DNA of 64,000 nt from Pyropia yezoensis (Eukaryota > Rhodophyta > Bangiophyceae > Bangiales > Bangiaceae): contig CM020618.1 of assembly GCA_009829735.1 (NCBI GenBank), positions 38,230,894 to 38,294,893 of the forward strand, in the 5' to 3' direction. Position numbers and translations under genes: made by a program. The notes beneath the pieces are model-generated. The model did no database searches, had not been told where the DNA came from, and saw only the letters and a list, made by a program, of their open reading frames with translations. The number at the start of each line of letters is the position of its first letter. Within the stretch, counting starts at the first letter, position 1. Of this stretch, positions 30,446 through 40,598 are shown piece by piece.

Positions 30446-32680
30446 TGCATCCGCCGGATCCGCCGCCGCTGCTGCCCACGCCGGTTGCGGTTGCGGTCGT
30501 GGCGGCCTACCATGGCAGGGGGGGGGGAGGCGCGACGTCCAGGCGGCGGTGTCGGAGGCGGCGTGGCGGAGGCGGCGTGGCGGAGGCGGCGTGGCGGAGG
30601 CGGCCGCGGCAGCCGGTTCGGCGGCGGCAGCGGCGGCGGCGGTAACGGACGCAGTGGCGGCGGCTGTGGCGAGGGTGTTGGACGCAGTGGCCGTGGCGGC
30701 GGTGGCGACGGCAGCTGGGCTGCGGTGGCGACGGTTGCGGTGGTGGTCGGGGCGGCGCCGCTGCCCAGGTTGGTAAACGGCGCCCCCGTGTCGACGGCGG
30801 CAAAAGGCACCACACCGGCCGGGGGGGGGGGGGGGGGGGGGGTCAGGGAGGCGGTCGGGGCCGGGCGGCGGCGGCCTTTCCGGCTGGGCCACCTGCATCG
30901 CCCACGTCTGTCCCCCCACTGACGGCAGCGGACCGCCGGGGGGGTGGGGCGCGGCGGCGGCGTGCCGGGGGGGGGGGGGCGGGCGGCGGCGGCCTTTCCG
31001 GCTGGCGCACCGACCGGCGAGAAAGGGAGCGGGGCGACGCGCTCGAGAGGCTGGGATTGCGACAAGGTATGGCCGACGGCCGCCCCGCTGCCCACCGCCA
31101 TCCTTTGTGGTGGCGGTGCCACTAGCGGCGGCGGCGACGGCCGCGCTCTTGCCCTTCGCACCTCCCTTTGCTCTCCGCTCGCTTGTGCCCCGCCCCGCCC
31201 TCCTCTTTCTCCCCCACCTTCCCCGCCCCCCCCCCCCCCCCCCCCCCCACTTTGCTCCCCCCCCCCCCCCCCGCTCGCCAACCTTGCCGCAACTGCCGCT
31301 GGGGGGGCAGGCCGACGACGCTGGTGTGAAGGCGCCCGCGGGGAGGGGGTGCGGCCAGAGGAGCACGGCGGGGCGCCGCGGTGGCGCGCACCGACCGGCG
31401 AGGATGGGAGCGGGGCGACGCGCTCGAGCGGCTGGGATGGCGGCAAGGTATGGCCGACGGCCGCCTCGCTGCCCACCGCCATCCTTTGTTGTGGCGGTGC
31501 CACTAGCGGCGGCGGCGACGGCCGCGCTCCGCCAACCGCCACCGCCGCATCCCCCCCCCCCCCCGCCCCCTCCACACCCCGGCGCCGCCGCCGCCCCCCC
31601 CACCCCCCTGCCGCCTTCTCCACGCCCCGGCGACCGCGCCGGCGGCGGCGGCACTGGCGGCAACGGCGACGGCCACTCTCCGCCAACCGCCGCCGCCGCC
31701 TCCCCCCCGCCCCCCCCGCCCCCTCCACCCCCCGGCAGCCGCGCCGGCTGCGGAGCCGGTCCGTCACCCCCGCCGACGCGGTGGCGGCGGTGGCGGCGGT
31801 GGCGACGGAGGCGCGTGGCGGTGGCAGCACGCCATCGCTGCGCGCCGCACTGGCGGCAGCGGCGACGGCCGCGATCGGCGGGGGCGGCACTGGCGGCGGC
31901 GGTGGCATTGGCGGCGGCGGCGACGGCCGCGCCCGGCGGCGGCGGCACTGGCGGCGGCGGTGGCATTGGCGGCAATGGCGACGGCCGCGCCCGGCGGCGA
32001 CGGCACTGGCCGCGGTGGCGACGGCCGCGCCCGGCGGCGGCGGCATTGGCGGCGGCGGCGACGTCCGGGCCCTGCGGCGGCGGCACTGGCGGCAGCGGCA
32101 CTGGCGGCGGCGGCGGCGGCTCGGCTCCACCAAACGCGACCGCCGCCTCCCCCCCCCACCCCGCCCCTCCCACCCCCTGGCGGCCGCGCCGGCGGCGGCG
32201 ACATTGGCGGCGGCGGCGACGGCCGCGCCCGGTGGCGGCGGCACTGGCGGCGGCCGCGACGGCAGCGTTTGGTGGCAGCCGCACTGGCGGCGGCCGCGAC
32301 GGCCGCGCTTCGCCAAACGCCACGCAAACGCGGCCGCGCTTCGCCAATGGCTATCTCCGCCCCCCCCCTACCCGCCCCCTCCACCCCTCGGGGGCCGCGC
32401 CGGCGCTGCGGAGCCGGTCCGTCACCCCAGCCGACGCGGTGGCGGCGGTTGCGGCGGCGGCGAGGGAGGCGCGTGGCGGTGACAGCCCGCCACCGCTGCG
32501 CGCAGCCGCCACGCCGTCAGAGTCAGAGGGGGGGAGCGAGGCGGACGCGCGCAGCAGCGGTGACGATCCGCCGAGGGACACGGACACAGACGTCCGACGG
32601 CGGCGGCCATGGCGGTCATTGCCGCACGTACTGACACGTCGTCTGCGCTCTTCTTTTTCTGTTCCATGTGTTTGTTTATG
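30446..32680. repeat. GGC/GCC low-complexity block with internal duplications
   Basis: Mostly GGCGGC and CCGCC units with C and G runs up to 23 bp (for example 30821-30842, 31226-31248). A segment of about 145 bp at 31000-31145 is repeated at about 31390-31533. A segment at about 31748-31850 recurs at about 32403-32505. From 31840 to 32330 a degenerate unit around GGCGGCACTGGCGGCGGC repeats many times. Every frame is open for long distances; I call no gene. Confidence 0.7.
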
Positions 32681-33362
32681 ATCGGTCGGCTGACGGTTTT
32701 CTGCGCACGCTAATCAAGAAACCTCTGTGAGGCTTGCGCATGCTTGGTCATTTAATGACGGGGGCGCAGCGCAGGTGGACCACGGCTGTCCTGGGCTGAG
32801 ATGGCATCCAGATGAGCGATAAATGCGGTCTGATTTGAATTACCTTGGCCGATACGCGCCCGTCACTCGCCCCCGCCCGTCTCGCCCGGAGCCCCAGCAC
32901 CGCGGGCCAGCAATGGCCACGGCAGCGTGTCCCGACACGACAGTGACCCGTGTCTGAGACGCCGTGTCTGTCCGGCCGACACGGGCACAACACACAGCTG
33001 GCTAATGCTCGTTAGGCGTACGAGTGGCCCGCCTGGATGACGACTCTAGTCGATCTGCGTAACATTGACGCAAGCAACAACAAGTGGCGGTAAGTTCGTT
33101 CAAGTCAAGGTAACCGGAAGATGGCTGAACAAGATTTGGCGAGCCATTGAGGCTTGATTTAAGTAGTAAAACAATGAGTATAATTCAAACAAATTATATT
33201 TCCCGTCGCCTCGGCCGGTTAAACCGATGACATGTGTTCGTATTAATTCTGTACATCTGGACCAGCATCTTACTGCATCTGCTGGAAATGCATGTAGAGC
33301 TCAAAAAAATGGCAAGGTCTGCGAGATGAAGCCTAGGTCATGTCAGATGCGGCTGAGATGGG
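32681..33362. other. Balanced-composition flank, no supported gene
   Basis: An abrupt change from GC-rich repeats to near-balanced, locally AT-rich sequence (33150-33260). No domain-bearing frame. It leads into the PIF1-like remnant. Confidence 0.5.
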
Positions 33363-34076
33363 GTGGGCACGGAGGCCGACGATGGTGGGGTGCTTGCGCA
33401 CAACCAGGCTTGCCTGCGCCGCTTAGCGCCTCAAGCACGTCCTGCTCCTTTCGTCAGCTGCGACTTCACTCGGCTGGACAAGAACCGCGGGGCGGCACTA
33501 CCCTTGAAGCGGACAACGGTGGTGACGGCTGCGTCCTGCCGGGCGGCTTTGATGGATTGTGTTGCGCCACGAGTGGTCGAGCATTGCCTGCAGGCTCGGG
33601 TGATGTATACATCCAACGCCAAGGCAAAGCTGGGTTTGTGCCACGGGAGCATCGGGTGGATCACCGACTACATGGCCGATGGCACTCCGATTGTGCGCTT
33701 CCCACACACGCCTCTGCCTCACGACGTCGCTGTGAAGTCCATGGGCGTGCGCGACGCTGGAGCTACCTGGATTGAAGTAGAGTGCCCGGCGGTCGAGTTT
33801 GAGGCTCGCGTGCACTCGTCGCCAGGTATGGTGGCCGTTCGCAAGCAAGTGCCGTTTGTCCTTGGATGGGCCATCACCGTCCACAGGTCGCAGAGCTTGA
33901 CGCTGTCGGAGGCCGTCCTGGACCTGGCGCACGCGTTTGAGGCGGGCATAGATCACGCCGCTTTGAGCCGGGTTAGCAACAAGGCGAACCTGTACATCAA
34001 GTCGTTCTCCCCTGGCCGCCTCTTCGCTCATGAGGGGACGGTGGCCAAGTATATGCAGACGTGGTCGCGTTTGTAG
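33363..34076 (+). pseudogene. C-terminal half of a PIF1-like helicase
   Basis: About 237 residues. The text AKAKLGLCHGSIGWITDY and VPFVLGWAITVHRSQSLTL then HAALSRVSNKANLY corresponds to the late motifs (V and VI, with the conserved Arg in ALSRV) of PIF1/RecD-type superfamily 1 helicases. The Walker A and B half is absent upstream: the preceding sequence is unrelated and AT-rich. It is therefore either a fragment of a Helitron-like or other transposon helicase, or the last exon of a gene whose 5' exons I cannot see. The start at 33363 is only the first ATG. Confidence 0.75.
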
Positions 34077-34174
34077 CGGCAGTTCTTCGCGGGGTGCTCT
34101 TTTTATTACTGTGGGATAACGCGGAAAAGAAGCTAAAAAATATTGATGATTTTCCTACATACGAACAGCGATGG

Positions 34175-37100
34175 TCAGGTGTGCGGGGCGGGCGGATGAC
34201 GAGCTGCCATCAGAGCGTTCAACGATGTCTTGGCCGCACGCATGGCATCCATCACCTCCGTACGAGATCTCTCTCTGTCCTCTCTCTGGCGGGCAAGATC
34301 TGGAAGAGATTGGGGCTGACCCGCCCCCACTGCACTTGATCGAGGGCCACCTGCTGGCAGAGAGTACGACAATGACGACGATGTGGATCCTTCCAAGAGG
34401 CCCAGGCGTTAGAATAGAAAAAAGATAGAACACCACAGGAGGACCACACTCAAACCGTACACAGGAATCGACAAGAGACAACCAGACATCATCCAATACC
34501 TACCTGTGATAGTCTCTGTCTGCTCAGAGGCAGGCACCACTGCCAAAGAAGACAAAGGGCTTGCTGCAACAGAGCCACCGCTGCGCTGGCGTTTGGGTGC
34601 CAGAGGCGCACGGGCTTCAGGACGCGGTCGCTTGGGAGGTGGTAGGACACCGCGCACCAGAAGCGAAGACGGCACTGCAGCAGCGGTCGGCGTCGAGGGG
34701 GGCACTACAGCAACGGTCGGCGTCGAGGGGGGCACTGCAGTAGCGGTCGGCGTCGAGGGGGGCGCAAGCGGCGGCGAAACGGTCAGGCTGGAGGTCGCCA
34801 GAGCACCTGCGCCCGCGCCAACCAGTGTTGGACTTGAACCCCGTAGCGATGAGTGGGGTGGTAGCAGTTGACCTTGAACCAGCGCAGGTCCTGGCGGTGA
34901 TGCCTTGCGTACACTCGCCGCCAGTGGGACATTCCGCGACTGCTGGCGCCTCCGTCGGCTCTCTCTAGCCGCGTCTGCCGCCAATCGCTCGCCTGCATCG
35001 GCTACCTCGCGGTACGTCGCTTGGCTGGGTCCGTCGTCAGCGGTGATAAACGCCCCGCTACCGGGATCACCGGATGCAGGAACTGGGTCACTCGCCTTCG
35101 GCAGCACACCGCGAGGAGGGGGGGGCTGGGGCGGGGGGGGCTCACGTTGGTGCGCTGGTCGAGGTGAACATGTGGAGGTTGGGCCCACACCAGCCGTCAG
35201 CCCGTCTGAAAAAAAGCTCTGACACCTCGCCGCCGAAAGTGGTGTGGCCTTCACTTTCTGCTCGCCGACACCACTGGCCACTAGCTGCGTCAAAGCGGCC
35301 AGGAACTGGTCCTCCTTAGATGCAACGAGCAGCAGAGCGCCGGCCACCACAACGAACCGGAGATTGTCCTTGACGGACAAGCGCTCGACGGCAACAGTCG
35401 CAGGCAACTCAGTCTTGGCGAAGTAGCGCGTTGACCGGAGCGTCAAGGCACGCAGAGCTTCGTGCACGCCAGTAATGTCAACGGCGTAACACCAACGGGA
35501 GCTCGACGCCGCCCTGCTGGGATTGCGCACGAATCCTGCCGTACCACGGACAGGACGGCAGACTGTGCCACTCGGAGCGTGCCACACTGGCCACCACTTA
35601 GAGAAAGCGAGCGCTATGGCCTCCCAGCACTTGTTCTCGGGCGGTTCTACTTGGGAGGCCGACGGTTGTTCAGCTCTGATGGCGCGCTCCCGTCCAAACA
35701 GCACCAAGGTGTTAAACAGCAGCGTCTTGGCTGCCCCGACTGCGTCCTTCCGCGTCGCCAAAGTTGCAAGCACAGCCCTAACAGCGGCGATCGCTGCCGG
35801 TGTGGGCAACAGCAGCGGCTGCGTTTCCATGATGACCTCATGCCGTTGGGTCGCTTGCGATGAAGACCACTGCGGTACGAGCTCTGCTTCCGTCGGGTGA
35901 GCAGTTGAAGCGCCGGGCACTGTCTTGTTGGATTCGTGCAGACCGGGATGGACGCCATCGAGCAGGACTCCCGCAAGCGGCGCACGCCGAGTCAATCCAG
36001 TGCCAGCCACATCATCGGCTCTTTCGCTGCAGACGACTTGACAAGCTCCGTCCCTGGAGCGTCCCCGACGGCATCCGGTCCTTCTTGAGAGGCCGCTCCA
36101 CCTTGGGCGTGGCCAGCACTCACAATGAACGGCGCCGTTGTCTTCACCATCCGCTCCATATCCTTGAGCAACCGTGCATTTGCAACGGCCATGCTGTCCA
36201 TCTCCAGATGACGGTAGGCAAACGCCATGCCTATGTTGATCAGGCGTTGGGCATGGGGGTCATCATCGTGGAAAAACCCCAAACGGTCATGGACACGAAT
36301 CCAAAGGTGCTCGGCCGAGCCAGAGGGGTTGGTGGGGGAGCGCAGTCGACAGCAACCGTGCATTTGCAACGGCCATGCTGTCCATCTCCAGATGACGGTA
36401 GGCAAACGCCATGCCTATGTTGATCAGGCGTTGGGCATGGGGGTCATCATCGTGGAAAAACCCCAAACGGTCATGGACACGAATCCAAAGGTGCTCGGCC
36501 GAGCCAGAGGGGTTGGTGGGGGAGCGCAGTCGACTGACAGCCCCATGCACAGCAGCAGAGTAGCCGACGAGGTGATTGTCAAGGCGTGAGGCAGCAAGGC
36601 GAAAATCGCGAAGCAATCCTGCCAAGAACGCCACCTTCTTGGCGTCCCCCATACCCAGGTCTCGGAAGAACTGGATGTACTCTCGGATGTCCGCTGCCGC
36701 ACTCCTCCTGTCGTTCTCCGCGCCAGCATCGTCAGACGCACCCTCCGGCTGCCGAGGGTCGTCATCGCCGCCGCCACCGCCACTTCTGCTGGAGCCGTCG
36801 CCGTCCGCATCGCCGCCTGCACTCAAGCCCGCATCCCCGCCAGCATCCCCGCCCGCATCCCCGCCCGCATCCCCGCCCGCATACCCGCCCGCATCCCCGC
36901 CCGTTGCGCCACGGCCACCGCTCAATGAGCCACCTCCACTTTCGTCCTGAGCCGGACCACCGACGCCGATGGCGTTGGCCCCGCCAGTAACGGCGGCGGC
37001 CTCATCTGAGCCCACCGCGGGACGACCGCCGATGCTACCACCGCCAACGTCTGCGCCACGGCCATTCCCAGTTGAGGCTGGCTGACCCACAGTGTCGCCC

Positions 37101-37774
37101 TTGACCGGCCGGCCTTCAGTGATAGCGGCACGCTTACCGGCAGTGACACCGGCGACGGCGTCGCCACCGGCGGCAGTTGATCCAGCATCAGCGGCCGCGC
37201 CAACGGCAACGGAGGCGTCACCACAACCGCGACCCTGGCTGGAGCCACTTGCCGCAGTCTCCTTCAGCGGTCCTCCGGGATCGACACCGTCTATGGCCAC
37301 GCCAGCGCCACCGTGTCTCCGACCAACGGCCGGGTGACCACCAGGTGCGTCCCCTCCACGCCCACGATTTGCAGGCCAACCCGCGAGAACGGCGCCACGA
37401 CGATCCACACTGTCACCAGATACCGCAAGCCCGACCTCAGTGACTGCGTCAACAGCTCCCCCGCCTCGTTCAGCAACGGGAGTCTCGTCAACGGCGCCAC
37501 GTCCAACCTCAGCAGCAGCGATGACACCACCCACTGCGCCTTCCGCACCCGCGCCGGCCGCAAGCAGAGTGGTGCCTCCAGTGTCACCACCGGCAGTCGG
37601 AACGGCAACGTGCGCAGAAGAAAGCGAGACCGGATCATCAACCGCATAAGCATTGCCCATCACATGCCCACCACCTGCTGCGGACCCGAGTTGACCGTCA
37701 ACAAGAACCGCCCGAGCCGCCTCAACGCCAACGTCGAGGAACCCCCCATCAGGAAACACAAAACCGTCGCTCAT
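34175..37774 (-). CDS. Unrecognised minus-strand gene with one clear intron and a disrupting duplication
   Basis: It starts at ATG 37774 (MSDGFVFPDGGFLDV). The first about 300 residues are Gly/Ala/Val-rich with a GGDA repeat, followed by a helical, conserved-looking part (IREYIQFFRDLGMGDAKKVAFL ..., GFFHDDDPHAQRLINIGMAFAY). A 184-bp tandem duplication (36167-36534) changes frame. The next part (about 36010-34504) has a compact segment (CWEAIALAFSKWWPVWHAP) then a Pro/Ser-rich tail. A GT-AG intron (34503-34300) splices in phase to a 3' exon 34299-34175 ending in a charged helix (ARQREDRERSRTEVMDAM). No family recognised. How the middle parts connect is uncertain. It could be a host gene or a transposon-borne gene. 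Confidence 0.5.
34300..34503 (-). other. GT-AG intron in the 34175-37774 gene
   Basis: Donor ATCACAG/GTAGGT and acceptor CTCTTCCAG/ATCTTG on the minus strand. The upstream exon ends with one base (G) and the downstream exon supplies AT, giving GAT, so the reading frame is kept and the internal stop is removed. 204 bp. Confidence 0.7.
34671..34761 (-). repeat. 30-bp coding repeat, three copies
   Basis: Three near-identical 30-bp units (GGCACTGCAGCAGCGGTCGG core) encode a ten-residue PPSTPTxxAV repeat on the minus strand, in the proline-rich tail of the unrecognised gene. Confidence 0.85.
36167..36534. repeat. 184-bp perfect tandem duplication
   Basis: 36167-36350 is repeated as 36351-36534 with no difference I can see. 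184 is not a multiple of three, so it shifts the frame of the minus-strand gene. The identity implies a very recent duplication or an assembly artefact. Confidence 0.92.
36827..36905 (-). repeat. 12-bp minisatellite (GCATCCCCGCCC)n
   Basis: About six to seven units, encoding AGGD repeats on the minus strand within the Gly-rich part of the unrecognised gene. Confidence 0.85.
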
Positions 37775-38360
37775 GGCAACAGGAAGGCTCGCTCATCCGC
37801 ACCACGCACAGCAAAGGTACGCATATAACACGCACAACAGCCACGAGCACGTACACGTACGACCAGGTGCCCGCGGTCATCATCCCGCGCGCCATTCGAG
37901 GTGGACCGCAGAGGCGAGGGGCTCACAAACCGTCTTGGGGGGGCGTCATGCTTGATGACAATGGGGCACTGCCGGGGCAGAGTGCCGCCCTACGCGAGGC
38001 AATCGCGTGAGGAGTGGTCCATGTCATAGCCGGATGACTCGATTGTGACACCCGCGGAGATGTCGTCAAGCATCCGGCAGCTGCGTCCCTGACTGAAGCG
38101 CAGTGCGGCACGCGGACCACGGCCGGCCACGTGCCCCCCCCCCGCGCGCAGCGCGGCGCGCCCCCCCCCCCCGCGCGAAGCGCGGGCGCGCCCTCCCCCC
38201 CCCCCTCGCGAGATTTGGTTTCACTGTCAGCATTCACGAGCGATTCAGTGAAAGCAGATCTGCCCGATTCCTAACTCGGGCGTGCCGGAGCGCGTCGCCC
38301 CTCCTTCCTCCCCCCCCCTCCCCCCCCCCCCCCCCGCTGTGGGTGGAGGTGGGGAACGTC
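37775..38360. promoter_or_regulatory. Divergent intergenic region with C-runs and a shared 43-bp motif
   Basis: Lies between the minus-strand gene (start 37774) and the plus-strand F-box/LRR-like gene (start 38361), so it should hold both promoters. It contains C-runs with GCGCG palindromes (38131-38205), the motif TTGGTTTCAC...TTCAGTGAAAGCA (38213-38258), and a C/T tract (38300-38335) ending about 25 bp before the start codon. No TATA box seen. Confidence 0.4.
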
Positions 38361-40040
38361 ATGCCCACCCCCCTCGCACCCTCCCTTCCCCCCCTGCCGC
38401 CAGCGGGGGCCTCTTCGCCGACAACTGGGGCTCCCTCCCTCGGCACCCTCCCCCCTCACCTCTTGCGCCGTGTCGCCGACGCCCTCCTCCGCTCCCACTG
38501 CCGGCGCCCCAGCGCCTCCCCCCCCCCACAGCGACCCCGTCACCCCTGCTGGGGCGGGGGTCCCCGCAGGGGGGACCCCTTCGGCGCATCTTTGGGCGCC
38601 GGGTGGCTCGTGGGTGTGGCAGAGGCGGAGCAGCTGGTGACGCCCGCCGCCTGGGCGGCGGCGGTGGGCACCTATGGCCTCACCTGCCGGACCGCCCTTG
38701 CCGCCCTCCGCGGGGCAGTGGTGGGGCTGTCCCTCCCCGTCCCCCGGGCGCTGTGCATGCCCTGCGGGCTCTCCCCCCCCTCTGCTGTTGACATTGACGG
38801 GGCGGCGGCGGCGCTGGGCGGGTGGGTGGCCCCCTTTCTCCGCCACTGCCCGGGGGTGGTAGCGCTGGAGCTTTGGCCCCGGGCGGCTGGGGAGATGGGC
38901 TACCACCCGGAGGCTGCGGCGGATATGGACGCGGCCGTGGTTGCGGCGGTGGAGGGGAGCGCCGTCCGGCTGCGGGCGGTGGCCAAGTGGGCCCTTGGCC
39001 TGTCGGCTGAGATGGAGGCTGCCCTCGGCACCGCCCCCCTAACCAGCTTCACCGTGTCTGACAGCGCCTGTGACGAGATGAGAGAGGCGGAGGATGGGGA
39101 TGACGACGGCGACTACCACCCAGTCCGCAACCTCCTTCGCTTCCACGCTTCCTCCCTCCGGTATGTACATGTGTCTTGGTTGGGCACCCCCCTGTTTCAA
39201 TGGATTGCCTCCTTCCCCCCCGGCACCTCCCTCCCACACATGCGGACGCTGCGCGTGACGGCAGCCTTTGGAGAGTCCCGCCCGGGTGACTCCCCCGCGG
39301 GGTTGCTAGCACGGACTTTCCCCCACCTGGCGGTGCTCGACCTCTCGACAGACTTGTTGGTAGACACTCTGATGGTGGAGCATTGTGGGTTGACCGGCGA
39401 CGACCTCGATGAGGTCATTGCCTTGGAGGGGCTTGAAGCCCTCCACCTGGGATCCAACCACGCGCTTGGGCCCGTTGGTCTGCGGCTGCTGCTTGAGGAG
39501 CGGGGGGATACCTTGCGGGAGCTGCACCTGGGGGACCCCGCCGGGTTTGCGGCCTCTCCCCATGTGGATGTGGCGGCGGCCTTGGCAACGGCGCCGGGCC
39601 TGCTCCGCCTTGTGTGGCCCTTCATACTAAGGCCGAACGTTGCCACAGCGCTGATTGTCGACCCCGGCAAGGAGGGGCACGGTGCTGATGGCAGCGCCGG
39701 TGAGGAGAATGATGGTGGCGCCCGGGTTGGGGCGGGGGCCGGTGGCGCCTCTACACCCCTGGGCCGCACCCTCCAAGCTCTAGAGGCTGTGTTGCCTCCG
39801 ACGCCCGAGGATGCGGCCTTGGTGTTGGCCGTGCTGGCGGCGGGGGCCCCTCAGCTCAGGTTCCTGTCCGTCCGCCCTTCCGGGGCGGTGCGGCCGGCGG
39901 CAAAGGGGGCCTACTGGGCTGCCGTGTCCGCCCACCCCACCCTAATCGGGGCTCTGGCTGATAGGGGCAGCGACAGCAACGGGAGGCTTACTGTGCGCGC
40001 CGTGCTCAAGACCGGGGTGGTCACCCCCAGGGCCGATTGA
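38361..40040 (+). CDS. F-box/LRR-like protein, 559 residues
   Basis: The ATG at 38361 (MPTPLAPSLPPLPP) is the first in frame after a C/T-rich leader; the frame is open upstream, but that part is low complexity. An F-box-like segment (LGTLPPHLLRRVADALL) lies near residues 30-46. Irregular leucine-rich repeats occupy most of the rest (LTSFTVSDSA, MRTLRVTAAF, LAVLDLSTDL, LEALHLGSNHALGPVGLRLL, LRELHLGDP). F-box/LRR proteins usually act as substrate receptors of SCF ubiquitin ligases; that role is inference, as the F-box match is weak. Single exon, no signal peptide or membrane span. Codon use is strongly GC-biased like its neighbours. Confidence 0.7.
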   Translation: MPTPLAPSLPPLPPAGASSPTTGAPSLGTLPPHLLRRVADALLRSHCRRPSASPPPQRPRHPCWGGGPRRGDPFGASLGAGWLVGVAEAEQLVTPAAWAAAVGTYGLTCRTALAALRGAVVGLSLPVPRALCMPCGLSPPSAVDIDGAAAALGGWVAPFLRHCPGVVALELWPRAAGEMGYHPEAAADMDAAVVAAVEGSAVRLRAVAKWALGLSAEMEAALGTAPLTSFTVSDSACDEMREAEDGDDDGDYHPVRNLLRFHASSLRYVHVSWLGTPLFQWIASFPPGTSLPHMRTLRVTAAFGESRPGDSPAGLLARTFPHLAVLDLSTDLLVDTLMVEHCGLTGDDLDEVIALEGLEALHLGSNHALGPVGLRLLLEERGDTLRELHLGDPAGFAASPHVDVAAALATAPGLLRLVWPFILRPNVATALIVDPGKEGHGADGSAGEENDGGARVGAGAGGASTPLGRTLQALEAVLPPTPEDAALVLAVLAAGAPQLRFLSVRPSGAVRPAAKGAYWAAVSAHPTLIGALADRGSDSNGRLTVRAVLKTGVVTPRAD

Positions 40041-40598
40041 CTGGGACGCCCCACCGCGCTGGGCCTCTACCCAGCGCGCGTGAGGTTGGGGTGGGGGGAG
40101 ACTTTATAGAGGCTGGGGTGGGGCAGCTTGGGACGCGACAGGTCTGCTGGGGGCCTCCGCCGGCCCCCGGCAGTCCCGGGGATACATAGCATGCAAAAAA
40201 AAAAAAAAAAAATTGTCTACGACAGAGCGAAGAGGGGCGCGGCGGATGCATCTGGCAGTGCCCTACCCATGAAGCGCACGTGTGGAGGGAAAAACGCTCT
40301 TGAATTCCATGGCCAACGCGCACCACAGGAGGGGCCGCCCCCGCTGACGCCACGACCACGCGAGAGAGAAAGCATTTTGTGAAGGAAAAAAGAGTCGGGG
40401 GGGAAGGCAGGTACCCCCTTAGCGGGCCGCCGCCAGCCCCCCCGCCCCACCACGACCCAACCGCACGAACACACCAAACCACCCGCAAGACAGAGAGGGA
40501 CGGAGGAGAGCGACAAAAAAAATGCACAAGGCAAGCGGTATTATTCACACGCGGAGCCCCCGCCTGGAGTTCGCAAGGCATGCACGGCTCACGGAGCA
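40041..40598. other. Convergent intergenic region
   Basis: Separates two convergent genes. Contains an A-run of about 18 bp at 40196-40213, an (AG)-rich stretch around 40340-40400 and C-runs. No gene seen. It presumably carries both 3' ends. Confidence 0.5.

Noticed and set aside
30944-32681. Overlapping frames of more than 500 codons on both strands
   Set aside because: GGC/GCC repeats and homopolymers. No domain in any frame, and some frames run through the N gap.
36827-36905. CRISPR-like short repeats
   Set aside because: A 12-bp direct minisatellite without spacers, within a coding frame of a eukaryotic genome.
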